Below are positions 8,638 to 17,141 of a stretch of 64,000 nucleotides of DNA, piece after piece (position 1 is the first letter of the stretch; every line of letters begins with the position of its first letter). The position numbers were made by a program, and so were the translations under genes. Where the stretch lies: positions 62,001 to 126,000 of the forward strand of contig NZ_MIKB01000015.1 of the NCBI RefSeq assembly GCF_001730365.1. The letters run 5' to 3'. A model generated the notes under the pieces. The model was not told the origin of the DNA, made no database searches, and worked only from the letters and a program-made list of their open reading frames with translations. Origin of the DNA: Enterococcus quebecensis. Its GTDB lineage: Bacteria; Bacillota; Bacilli; Lactobacillales; Enterococcaceae.

Positions 8638-9117
8638 ATGAAACTTTTCAAAAAATTATTTATTGTAACTACAATGCTAGTATTTTTCAGCACATTCTTA
8701 TCTACTTCTGCACACGCTCAACAAGCAGAAACTACGCGTTCTGGTTCGTACACTTCAACTACAGCCTTTTTATCCAATCTTGATATGAGAATTGGTAGCG
8801 AGAGATATGCAGGTAAAATGAATGATTTATTATTAGATGTTGATAATCAATCATTTACTTTAACATTTAAATTGGACGATGAGACCCATGTTTTCAAAGG
8901 GGAAAGAGATCCAAAAAAATCTGTGTTTAGAGCTTGTGATCGTTATTTGATAGATACAATCGATGATCAAAAAGTTGGAACAAACGTAGTCTTTGAATTT
9001 TTCCATTTTTCCGGCTCTAAATATCAAACCTTCCAAGTTCACACTTCTCCAGGTGGAAAAACAAGTACTGGATTAGATGTAAACCTAAGAACAAGCGCAG
9101 CTTTATATAAAAAATAA
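8638..9117 (+). CDS. Small secreted protein of unknown function
   Basis: A 159-residue protein with a clear signal peptide (KLFKK, a hydrophobic core, cleavage near TSAHA-Q). The mature part is about 130 residues, mixed alpha/beta in composition, with two cysteine-poor halves and no family I recognise. The ATG at 8638 has AAGGAGG 8 nt upstream. An in-frame TTG at 8617 lies before that site and is not used. The gene is bracketed by a perfect inverted repeat (8599-8616 and 9129-9146), so the two ends of the mRNA could pair. A strong terminator follows at 9188. Function is unknown. Confidence 0.75.
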   Translation: MKLFKKLFIVTTMLVFFSTFLSTSAHAQQAETTRSGSYTSTTAFLSNLDMRIGSERYAGKMNDLLLDVDNQSFTLTFKLDDETHVFKGERDPKKSVFRACDRYLIDTIDDQKVGTNVVFEFFHFSGSKYQTFQVHTSPGGKTSTGLDVNLRTSAALYKK

Positions 9118-9128
9118 TAAACATTTTC

Positions 9129-9146
9129 TTTACCAATGTTGAAAGT
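9129..9146 (+). repeat. Right copy of a perfect 18-bp inverted repeat
   Basis: TTTACCAATGTTGAAAGT is the exact reverse complement of 8599-8616. It starts 12 bp after the stop of the secreted-protein gene. Bases beyond both ends do not extend the match. Confidence 0.85.
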
Positions 9147-9187
9147 CGTTTGAATGATCCAATAGAAATTATTGTTTATTCAAATTT

Positions 9188-9236
9188 AGAGGGGAAAACA
9201 ATACTAAAATTAAGTATTGTTTTCCCCTCTTTTATT
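9188..9236 (+). terminator. Strong terminator of the secreted-protein gene
   Basis: A perfect 18-bp stem (AGAGGGGAAAACAATACT and its complement) with a short A/T loop is followed by TTTATTTCTT. Confidence 0.9.
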
Positions 9237-9294
9237 TCTTCTATTTTTCCTGATACACTTAACTTTTTGATTCTCTCTAACAATTGGTAGTCAT

Positions 9295-9325
9295 AAAAAA
9301 GAAGCTGACGTCAGCTCCTTTTTTA
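9295..9325 (-). terminator. Terminator of the DUF308 gene
   Basis: The palindrome AGCTGACGTCAGCT is flanked by A and T runs (AAAAAAGA and TCCTTTTTT), giving a bidirectional terminator immediately after the minus-strand gene. Confidence 0.8.
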
Positions 9326-9327
9326 CT

Positions 9328-9864
9328 TTATTTAATATTACGCAATTGGAAATATGACACAACTTCTCCAATGCCCATAAAAATCAGAATTCCGCCAAAT
9401 AGTTGGAATAAAACCAGTAAGCTGCTGAAAGGATTAAAAGTCAACACCAAACCAGCAATGACTAAAATCACACTGTAAATCAACATCGGCATCCAACTAA
9501 CATTGACATAGGTACGTAGATTAACCGCTTGAATCGCCCGAGTAACCCCAACAATCACGATTACCAAACCAAGAAAAACAGGTAATATGCTCACAATACC
9601 TTCAGCAAACGTAAGTACAATCCCTGCGATCACTAATAAAATAATCCCACCTAGAAAACTCATGCCATACGTTCCCGTTGCTTTTTTGATTTTCAATCCG
9701 TCATACAAATTGAGTATACCTATAATTGCAATATAAGCAGATATAAAATAGACAGCTACTTGAAAAACACTTCTTGGATTGATTACAATCAGTAGACCAA
9801 AAATCATATAAACGAGTCCTCGTAGCAATGCGTATTTTCTTAATTGCTCCATAACGTTGTTCAT
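9328..9864 (-). CDS. DUF308 / HdeD-like membrane protein
   Basis: A 178-residue, very hydrophobic protein with about six membrane segments arranged as pairs separated by short loops, the pattern of the HdeD/DUF308 family. In enteric bacteria HdeD is linked to acid resistance; the role in Gram-positive bacteria is unclear. GGAGGGG stands 7 nt before the ATG. The gene is alone, with a terminator directly after it. Assignment rests on topology and the repeated glycine-rich helices, not on a catalytic motif. Confidence 0.75.
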   Translation of the reverse strand: MNNVMEQLRKYALLRGLVYMIFGLLIVINPRSVFQVAVYFISAYIAIIGILNLYDGLKIKKATGTYGMSFLGGIILLVIAGIVLTFAEGIVSILPVFLGLVIVIVGVTRAIQAVNLRTYVNVSWMPMLIYSVILVIAGLVLTFNPFSSLLVLFQLFGGILIFMGIGEVVSYFQLRNIK

Positions 9865-10056
9865 GATGAATCCCCTCCATTATCTCTCATTTATGTTACT
9901 AACTCTCTACTTACATTGTATAGAATTTCTTTAAATAAGACGAATGATATGGATTATTGATTGTTATTCTTATGAACAATAATTCTTAAATTCAAAAATG
10001 AACGCTAGTTGAAAACAGGTTATGGAAGCTCACTTAAGTTCGAGTAATTGAACTAA
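9865..10056. other. Intergenic region upstream of the DUF308 gene
   Basis: This AT-rich sequence holds the promoter region of the minus-strand DUF308 gene. I see no gene and no strong repeat here; the hairpin at 10057 follows. Confidence 0.4.
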
Positions 10057-10092
10057 AACACTGCACAATACACGCATGTATTGTGCAGTGTT
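10057..10092. repeat. Perfect 16-bp hairpin without T tract
   Basis: AACACTGCACAATACA and its exact complement flank a CGCA loop. No T run follows on either strand (CGTAAAAT on +, TTTAGTTC on -), so it is not a classical terminator. It may be an operator or an RNA-stabilising stem. Confidence 0.6.
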
Positions 10093-10156
10093 CGTAAAAT
10101 TTCCGAAATGACTGACTTTTTCACATCATTTATTCGGATTTTTATCGCCTGAGATA

Positions 10157-10194
10157 AAGCTCAAAGAGTTTTGTTTCAAACACTTTTTGAGCTT
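10157..10194 (-). terminator. Probable terminator of WxL operon 1
   Basis: AAGCTCAAA and TTTGAGCTT arms enclose a partly paired interior, 8 bp after the stop of the giant WxL protein. The minus-strand tail TTTATCTC is only moderately T-rich. Confidence 0.5.
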
Positions 10195-10201
10195 ACTTTT
10201 A

Positions 10202-13200
10202 TTATGGTGTTTGTTCTACTTGCCATAAAATCGTAGCTCGATACCCACCTGGCTGTAAAACTTCTCCTGACGGTACTTCTAGTACTAGTCCTGATTCATT
10301 TTTATCCCACTCATTGCTTATATTATACTGTCCTTTGCTTTCATGTGTTCTTTCAGCTATTGATTGGGCAGTATTTTCTGATAAAACAACTGTTTCTGTA
10401 TCACTTACTTTATAACGAATAGCAAATGGCAGAGTTTTACTTGGGTCTTCTTGGCTTGTTAATGGTTTTGTTAATGTTGCTGTTAAATTCCAAGAACCAC
10501 TATTTTTACGATTATCCCAAATAATCAATGGTTGATCATACTTGGCTTTTTCGACTTTTATAAATGGTATTCCTAACGTCTTGCGTCCAAAATTCAAGTA
10601 ATTGGGGGATGATTGCACGAATAATCTCCCTTTGAATTGATATTGAACGGTACTTTCGTCACTTGTGACTGGAATTTTAGTTTCATTCTCTGGTTTTTTC
10701 ACTAGTTGATAATTTTTATCCAAAATAGTTTTTAGAGCATCTTGTACTTTTTTTTCTTCCGTTAAATCAATAGTCGTTCCAACTGCTTTATCGAAAGTAA
10801 TTTTATCATGTAAAGCTTCTCCTGTTTCATCCACAAACTCTACGTTCACTTTTTGGTTGCTTTGAATGTCTATCGTGATCGTTTTTTCGATTGTTTCTGA
10901 GTCTTTAACAGCTTTAAGTACAGCATTATAACTTCCTATTTCTGGATTAACTGGCAATGTAGTTGATTTTACTGAAAGCATAATATCTTCACTTGAACCA
11001 GTAGCAACATCAAAAGCAATTGCCTCTGATTTTTCAAGAATCAATTTATTGATTTCACCTTGGGTTAAATTTTGAAAAGATTCAGGTACACTACTAAAAT
11101 TATTAGCCATAATGTAGAGTCCTTTAGTTGGCGGTACTTTATCTATTACTTGTACTGGGACTTTAATCAACGCTGTCTTGTCAGGTTGATTGGTGTCCGT
11201 CATTCGTACCATTACACTTTTCAAACCAACTGTTGATGTATCTGGCATCTCTCCTTTATACTCATACGAAGCTGTATGCCCTGGTAAAATTACAGTATCT
11301 TTGATTACTTCTGATGCCTTTTTATTGAACGCAGTTCCTTTTTCGATAATTTGGGGAATTGGTTTTGCACCAAGATTGTACACGTTAATGTTTATTGATA
11401 AGTCCTCGGAAGGCAATCCTTTCATTGGTCCTTTTGTTTCGTTAATAGCTGTAATATCCGTCACATGTTTTTTTATTGTTCCTGGTTGATCATTCAAACG
11501 ACCTGGGAGTTTCTTACGATCAATAGTCACATGCCCCTTAAACTCCTTATTGGCATTTGCAATAAACGGGACCGTTACTTCTTCTTTATTGGGATAAGAA
11601 ATGAATATAGTTCCATAATCACCTACATTTGGAATTTCACTTAATACATAATCACTGTCAAATTTTTTAAAATCTGAATCTTCGTAAATATTGAATTCAC
11701 TTGGATTAGCAGTAAGTTTCATGAGCGGAAGTTCTTCTCCAAATCTGGCTTCATAGCCAACTTGCACAGCCTTACCAGGCTCAACACTCTTGACCTCAGA
11801 GCCATAAGTATACCCCTCTATGTATACGCCCGTTTGTGGTAACGGTGCTCCTATAGGTAGATCTTTACTCTCTAAACCTGGGTTAGAAATATCACTTCCA
11901 AAGAAGTAGCTATTCTTTGCTGGTGCTCCGTAACTCCATTGAGTTGTTCCATTGATCATTTCCCCTTTTGAATTTTTAAAGCGCATGATTAATGTGCGTC
12001 TTATATTAAAATAAGCTAGAAACTTTTTAAAACCAGCACCATCACCTAAAGAAAATGCCTTATCACCTGCCTGAGTAGTTGTAATCTGTCCCGCATTGAG
12101 TATGCCCATGTTCATAGCAAAATCTGAAATATTAAAAATTTTTTCAGATATGTTAAAATTCAAATTGCGTGTTAAAGAGAGATCATACACATACAAATTT
12201 TGTGCCTCTTTCTTAAGTAAACCGATTCCTCTCAAAGCTGTGCCATCTTTTCTACGATAAAATTTAGTGTAAATATAAGTTGACGTATCCTGAAAGCCAA
12301 TACCATACTTGGGTTTAAAATCCCCGTTAAGACTATATGTGCTAATCTCTGTACCTTGCCCTCTTGTATTATTAATTCCAAAATCCTTGTTATCTTTCAT
12401 TCCATATGCTAACCCTTGACTCATTGTTGATGAAACAGTTATCCCCTCAGGTCCAAAATATTGAGGAGTATTTAATCCAGGATATTCTAACAATGAAGAG
12501 TTATCCGAGTATATTCCAACATCTCGAAAACCAATATACGAATGATCAACTGGATTAAACACAACCCCTTTTTCCTTAGGAATTCCATAAGTGATTTCTT
12601 CCCACTGATTTATATCTTCATCAGCAAAAATATCATCTGGATAAATTGGTTGTATCACTTGAGTATCTTTCACTTTGCCATCCGGCATTGTTGTTGTTAC
12701 TGTCACTTCTCCGCTGCCTTTGCTAGAGGCATTAATTGTTGTCTCAGTAATTCGTACATCTAGTTTTTCACCAGAAGTCAACTCCCAAGCTTCGGGTGCT
12801 ATTTTTTGTGTAAGTAATTGAATAATTTGCGAAACTGTTTTCCCTTTTAGTTCTCCCTCACTTAACGTCTGTATAGCAGAATTGTAACTAAGACCTACTT
12901 TTGAATCTAAAATGATTACTTTATCTTCTCGAGTTACCGTAATAGGTATAGGAATAACTGTTGATATATCCTTTCTGCCCTTATCCGTCATTTTAATATA
13001 GCCCCAGTTAAGTCCCGCTTTGTTAGTAACAAATGTATTTACTGGTTCCGTGGGCTCGCCTGCTTCATTTTTGACCCATTCATATTTAGAGCTACCCGGA
13101 TTATAGTCGTTTAAAGAGCGAACTCTATAAAAAATATTTGTTGCCTCTGTCCCCATGTCAAAATCTTTATACTGTTCCACAGTAAAATATCCTGGGGGTT

Positions 13201-14581
13201 TCACATTCCCTCCAAAAAGAATGACATTTCGTTTAGTAGTCGATGATTTCCCATCTAATTCTACTTTGATCGTCCCAACATACTTGTCAACCAAATCATT
13301 AACCACAGTTGTATCCGTAAATGATGCCGCAACAGTTTCCCCCGTACTCATATTCCACGCACTCAAATTCGCTTTCGATTGAATCAATTCCATTACTTCT
13401 TCTTTACTTTTCCCTTTAGTTTCATTAGGATAAATAACAATATTTGTATCAGCTTTTACCATCACCGTGTTCGCTAACAAAGCAGTTGTTTCAGCATTTG
13501 TTACACTAATAGGTACTTTGATAGTCACTGCTACATCTTCACTGGTTTTATCTGTCATTTTTACATAAGCCCAGTGAAAACCAACTGTACCTGTATCGAA
13601 TTCTTTCAACGCCTTGCCATTTTCATCAACAAATTGATACACCGCATTTGTTGCTGTTGAACTGTTCACTGTTTGAAACTTGGTAAATAAGTTAGTTGGA
13701 TTTGTTCCTAATTCTAATGTCACATTTCGGCCTATAGTTACAAACGTGCTCGGATTAGCGCCAAAGACGGTTACATTTTTTTGTATTGAAGCTTTTTTTT
13801 CCCCTTCTTCTGTTCCAATTGTGACCTCAAATTCAGCCTTGTATGCTCCTACAGAGGTTGCTGAAATCGTTGTTTTGATCACATCAACTGAAACGGACGT
13901 TCCGTCTTCTACGTTCCAAGAGCGGACATTAGACTTTGTTTTTACTAATTCTTGTAGCTCTTCTGGTGTCTTATTTGCTGTTTCATTTGGATACAGAATA
14001 ATTCTACCATTCGTGTGATCTGTTTGAAGAGCTATTTGATTATCCATTAATAAAGATGTTCCTAAATCGGTAACCGTCACTGGTATAGGAACAACAATAC
14101 TTGTTAGCGTTTTTTTCTCTGTAATTTTCACATAAATTGTTTGAAAACCTATTTGTTTACTACTGGGAGTTACAGGTGTACCATCGACAGTTACATATTC
14201 ATACACAGCACCAGCTTCTGGATGTGGAATAACTTTTTTAGAAAAGAGTTTGCTGAGTTCTGTCTCATATTTAATATTAGGAAAAACTTCCTTTTGCTTC
14301 ATGATCAACACCTTTGGTGTTGCCATTAAGCCTGCTTCGTTTTCCACTGGATCTAGTACTTTAGCTGTACGATTGTTTTGCTTTGTTGCTTTACTATCCG
14401 TTAACTTACGATTTTTTTTGTCGCTTTTGTTCATAGATTTCTTTTCTTCTATCTTATCTTTGGCTAGCACAGGAGTCGTTTTTGGGGATAAAATAATAAC
14501 AGAAAGTATACCAAACACTGTTATTCCAACAAGAATCCACCTTATTTTAAACTGAGATAATTTCTTTTTCTTGCTCGTCAT
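10202..14581 (-). CDS. Giant WxL-domain surface adhesin with four repeat modules
   Basis: A 1459-residue exported protein. An N-terminal hydrophobic segment (17-33) ends near VLA-K and may be cleaved. Three modules of about 180 residues follow (about 95-275, 280-457, 465-650), each with a strand pair, an IYPNET-like helix start and a SWN/AWN motif; a fourth, diverged copy lies around 1095-1245. The middle (650-1090) resembles a lectin-like jelly roll. A MucBP-like domain is near 1250-1325. The last 125 residues are a WxL wall-binding domain with SWNL and a terminal LWQV. It probably displays an adhesive stalk bound non-covalently to peptidoglycan. It is the last gene of the operon; its ATG overlaps the previous stop as ATGA. 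Confidence 0.85.
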   Translation of the reverse strand: MTSKKKKLSQFKIRWILVGITVFGILSVIILSPKTTPVLAKDKIEEKKSMNKSDKKNRKLTDSKATKQNNRTAKVLDPVENEAGLMATPKVLIMKQKEVFPNIKYETELSKLFSKKVIPHPEAGAVYEYVTVDGTPVTPSSKQIGFQTIYVKITEKKTLTSIVVPIPVTVTDLGTSLLMDNQIALQTDHTNGRIILYPNETANKTPEELQELVKTKSNVRSWNVEDGTSVSVDVIKTTISATSVGAYKAEFEVTIGTEEGEKKASIQKNVTVFGANPSTFVTIGRNVTLELGTNPTNLFTKFQTVNSSTATNAVYQFVDENGKALKEFDTGTVGFHWAYVKMTDKTSEDVAVTIKVPISVTNAETTALLANTVMVKADTNIVIYPNETKGKSKEEVMELIQSKANLSAWNMSTGETVAASFTDTTVVNDLVDKYVGTIKVELDGKSSTTKRNVILFGGNVKPPGYFTVEQYKDFDMGTEATNIFYRVRSLNDYNPGSSKYEWVKNEAGEPTEPVNTFVTNKAGLNWGYIKMTDKGRKDISTVIPIPITVTREDKVIILDSKVGLSYNSAIQTLSEGELKGKTVSQIIQLLTQKIAPEAWELTSGEKLDVRITETTINASSKGSGEVTVTTTMPDGKVKDTQVIQPIYPDDIFADEDINQWEEITYGIPKEKGVVFNPVDHSYIGFRDVGIYSDNSSLLEYPGLNTPQYFGPEGITVSSTMSQGLAYGMKDNKDFGINNTRGQGTEISTYSLNGDFKPKYGIGFQDTSTYIYTKFYRRKDGTALRGIGLLKKEAQNLYVYDLSLTRNLNFNISEKIFNISDFAMNMGILNAGQITTTQAGDKAFSLGDGAGFKKFLAYFNIRRTLIMRFKNSKGEMINGTTQWSYGAPAKNSYFFGSDISNPGLESKDLPIGAPLPQTGVYIEGYTYGSEVKSVEPGKAVQVGYEARFGEELPLMKLTANPSEFNIYEDSDFKKFDSDYVLSEIPNVGDYGTIFISYPNKEEVTVPFIANANKEFKGHVTIDRKKLPGRLNDQPGTIKKHVTDITAINETKGPMKGLPSEDLSININVYNLGAKPIPQIIEKGTAFNKKASEVIKDTVILPGHTASYEYKGEMPDTSTVGLKSVMVRMTDTNQPDKTALIKVPVQVIDKVPPTKGLYIMANNFSSVPESFQNLTQGEINKLILEKSEAIAFDVATGSSEDIMLSVKSTTLPVNPEIGSYNAVLKAVKDSETIEKTITIDIQSNQKVNVEFVDETGEALHDKITFDKAVGTTIDLTEEKKVQDALKTILDKNYQLVKKPENETKIPVTSDESTVQYQFKGRLFVQSSPNYLNFGRKTLGIPFIKVEKAKYDQPLIIWDNRKNSGSWNLTATLTKPLTSQEDPSKTLPFAIRYKVSDTETVVLSENTAQSIAERTHESKGQYNISNEWDKNESGLVLEVPSGEVLQPGGYRATILWQVEQTP

Positions 14582-15639
14582 TTTCTCTCTCCTTGCTTTT
14601 TATTTTTAGCTTTTTTACGTTTTTTTAATTTATCATTTAAAATGAATACAACCACGCTTAAGCATAAACCCAAAAATACTATCAAGAAAATCACTTTAGC
14701 GTCTGCTTTACTTTCGCCAAATTTCCTATTAAGATTCTTCGCTTCCAATGTATTGATCATAAAATCTTCTGTCCAAGACCAATTCCCTCCGTGTTTCGAA
14801 GTAACATTAATTTGAGCCGAATATTTTCCAGCCCTCATTCCTTTATCAGCTAAATCTACGGGGAGATCAATCATTGAATTAGGTGCCATTCTCATCCCCT
14901 TTTTTTTATACTCAAATAACACTTTCTGTTTGTTAGCTTTCCTCACTTGAACGTCTACACTCATCCCTTCTACATAGACAGGACAAGTATTGGAAATATT
15001 AATGAACAGTTGACTTTTATTATCTTTAAAAGCTATGTATGTTTTATTTAGTGTTACGCTAGGTTTTATGCTGCTAGTATCACCAACTCTTAATAACATC
15101 CCAACTAAAAAAGCAAACTCATTAACCACGATATCTTTCTTTTCTTGCTTATTTGTTGGATTATTAACTGATGGTTTCAACTGGATGCCTCCTGCTATCA
15201 AACCATTAGCAGTTCCTTTTGGTAAAGAGATCATCATCTCTACCTGTTTACTACTTTTAGGAGGAATTACTACTTTGGTTGGTCCTTTAACGATATCTAT
15301 GAACTTATTAGTTAAAGAAACATCTTCCTTTAGGTTATTAGGTCCGTACTCTACTTTACCAATACTGTTCGTTTTTGCGGTGTTTAAACTCACTTGAACA
15401 GATAAGTCTTTTGACAACGAATTGTATAGTTTAAGTGAAACTTTTTGCTCTTGTCCTGGTTTCATTGTAAGATCAAAATACCCTAGATTCTTATTCTTTT
15501 GATTCTCAGGATATTGAATTTCATAGGACAATCCATCAATCAAATTTTCTGATTCTTGTTTTGCAACACTTTGTATAGGATCAAAGAAGAGCGTGAGGCA
15601 AAATATTATAGGTAATAAATAGATCGAATATTTTTTCAT
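14578..15639 (-). CDS. DUF916/DUF3324 WxL-associated membrane protein
   Basis: A 353-residue protein with a signal peptide, a DUF916 domain (about 35-155; LGYFDLTMKPGQEQ and AGGIQLKP are typical), a DUF3324 domain (about 165-300) and a C-terminal membrane helix (about 313-335) followed by a very basic tail. In other Gram-positive bacteria these proteins accompany WxL proteins and bind them or peptidoglycan. It is translationally coupled to the giant adhesin gene. GAAGGGA precedes the start. The locus has a second protein of this type at 17142. Confidence 0.9.
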   Translation of the reverse strand: MKKYSIYLLPIIFCLTLFFDPIQSVAKQESENLIDGLSYEIQYPENQKNKNLGYFDLTMKPGQEQKVSLKLYNSLSKDLSVQVSLNTAKTNSIGKVEYGPNNLKEDVSLTNKFIDIVKGPTKVVIPPKSSKQVEMMISLPKGTANGLIAGGIQLKPSVNNPTNKQEKKDIVVNEFAFLVGMLLRVGDTSSIKPSVTLNKTYIAFKDNKSQLFINISNTCPVYVEGMSVDVQVRKANKQKVLFEYKKKGMRMAPNSMIDLPVDLADKGMRAGKYSAQINVTSKHGGNWSWTEDFMINTLEAKNLNRKFGESKADAKVIFLIVFLGLCLSVVVFILNDKLKKRKKAKNKKQGERK

Positions 15640-15774
15640 CTGCTATCCCTTCTTTCTTTATAGATATGAATAATTCATTCCGTGTGGTAACATTCAATTC
15701 TGTGAACAATTTATAACAATAACTGTCAACCAATCTACTTACTTTATATATATCAACATACTCTCAATTAGTTT

Positions 15775-16500
15775 TTAGTATGTGTTATCAAGACTCCAAG
15801 TTACGCTACCTTTAAATGCTTTACCAGCAGCGCCTGTTCCTGTAGTAACAGTTAATTTAGTATCTGATAATTTTGTAGCAAAACCGCCTTTAACACTATC
15901 TGCTTTTGTTTTCGCAATAATATTTGTTGCAGTTGTATTTCCAGCTTCTAATGTCACACTTTTACCAACAACAATGTTATTAGGATCTTCAAGTTGACCT
16001 AAGTTATCTTGGCTAGGGACATTTGGTGAGAAGTCATTTATATCTGGATCAACTTCACCAATATCATAAGATTGAGGATCACCTAAAGTAAATGTTAGTT
16101 TTGATGGCAACTCAGTAGCTGAATCGTCTTTAGAAACTAATTTAGACAAAGAAGCAGTAACTTTCCAAGCTGAAGTTGTTGAAGCTTTTGTTTCTTCACC
16201 ACCTGCTTCAGTCGTTTGTCTATCATCATTCACGACAATATATTGATCTCCAACGGTAGTATTGCTGTATGTAGCAATATTCGCTGTTGCTGATTGACGA
16301 CCGAAATCAAATTTAGATGGTGTCCATACCAAGGCTAAATTATCTTTAAATGGTCCAGAACCAGGTTTTACCGGTCCATCAGTATCAAAACGAATCCCCA
16401 AGTCTGTTTGCTCTTTTCCTAATTCTTCTGCATTCGCAGGTTTTGCAAAAATCAGCAATGCTGATGAAGCAAGTAATGTTGTAAATAGTATTTTTTTCAA
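15775..16500 (-). CDS. Small WxL-domain surface protein
   Basis: A 241-residue secreted protein. The signal peptide ends near ANA-EE. The mature protein is nearly all WxL domain, with the first motif as AWKV (near 112) and the second at the very C-terminus as TWSL. Such proteins are bound non-covalently to the wall. The start is a TTG codon at 16500 with GAAGGGTG about 7 nt upstream. A gap of 135 bp separates it from the next gene downstream, so partial internal termination or a second promoter is possible. Confidence 0.88.
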   Translation of the reverse strand: MKKILFTTLLASSALLIFAKPANAEELGKEQTDLGIRFDTDGPVKPGSGPFKDNLALVWTPSKFDFGRQSATANIATYSNTTVGDQYIVVNDDRQTTEAGGEETKASTTSAWKVTASLSKLVSKDDSATELPSKLTFTLGDPQSYDIGEVDPDINDFSPNVPSQDNLGQLEDPNNIVVGKSVTLEAGNTTATNIIAKTKADSVKGGFATKLSDTKLTVTTGTGAAGKAFKGSVTWSLDNTY

Positions 16501-16587
16501 AATTTAATCACCCTTCTATTTTTGTAAATAAAATTGGCGACAGTTACTGTTATAAATCGTTCACAGAATAATTGTTTTCTTGCTAAA

Positions 16588-16812
16588 CTAGCCGATTAGC
16601 TTTATTTGGTCTTTTAATAAAATAAATAGATAAATAATCAAAGCTAGACTTGTGATAGACACCGCTAACAAACTAAAATTAACAGCCAATTCCTCCTTCT
16701 TTTTCCTTAGCTTCCTTACTAAAAATACATCTCTGGAAAGTGTTAAAAGGAAAAAAAGTAACGAAACAGAGGTAAGACCTCCTAATATATAAATCCATAA
16801 ATAATCTTTCAT
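16588..16812 (-). CDS. Small two-helix membrane protein of WxL locus 1
   Basis: A 74-residue protein with two membrane segments (about 5-24 and 44-66) joined by a strongly basic loop (RKLRKKKEE). AGGGGTG lies 5-6 nt before the ATG. It starts 9 bp after the sortase-like small protein and precedes the small WxL gene. I do not recognise a family. Its position suggests a part in export or assembly of the WxL proteins. Confidence 0.65.
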   Translation of the reverse strand: MKDYLWIYILGGLTSVSLLFFLLTLSRDVFLVRKLRKKKEELAVNFSLLAVSITSLALIIYLFILLKDQIKLIG

Positions 16813-16821
16813 ATTACACCC

Positions 16822-17139
16822 CTATACATGTACGCTATATATTTTGCGTAAACTAATAACACCTAAAAATACAATCAAACATGCTACACCCAACAACAAC
16901 AAAATGAACGACGTCATTAGTTGTCCTAGATGAGGCAAAGCTCCGTCAGTTGATGGATATCCTGTTGGTTTCGCTTCATAAATGGGTGGTTTTGGCTTAT
17001 CCTGCTCAACAAATTGATTAAATGAGATGCCCATGTCTGTCTGATCTTGATCTGCTAAAACATCTGGCGTATGACTGAATAAAGCCAAGAATACATACAC
17101 CACAATGAACAATGGCCAACTAGAGTAAAGTTTTTCCAT
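16822..17139 (-). CDS. Small wall protein with sortase-like C-terminus
   Basis: A 105-residue protein with a signal peptide (cleavage near VLA-DQ), a short Pro-rich stretch and a C-terminal LPHLGQ followed by a hydrophobic helix and a short basic tail. This resembles a sortase signal but with LPxLG instead of LPxTG. Just upstream a YPSTD echo of the motif seen in the locus 2 counterpart (YPSTGE) is present. LPxTG-type small proteins are regular members of WxL operons. Whether a sortase can use this motif is open, and no sortase gene is in the window. It lies 2 bp after the DUF916 gene. Confidence 0.7.
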   Translation of the reverse strand: MEKLYSSWPLFIVVYVFLALFSHTPDVLADQDQTDMGISFNQFVEQDKPKPPIYEAKPTGYPSTDGALPHLGQLMTSFILLLLGVACLIVFLGVISLRKIYSVHV

Positions 17140-17141
17140 AC

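Noticed and set aside
12542-14555. Plus-strand frames inside the giant adhesin gene
   Set aside because: They are antisense shadows of a well-supported minus-strand gene and have no ribosome-binding sites.
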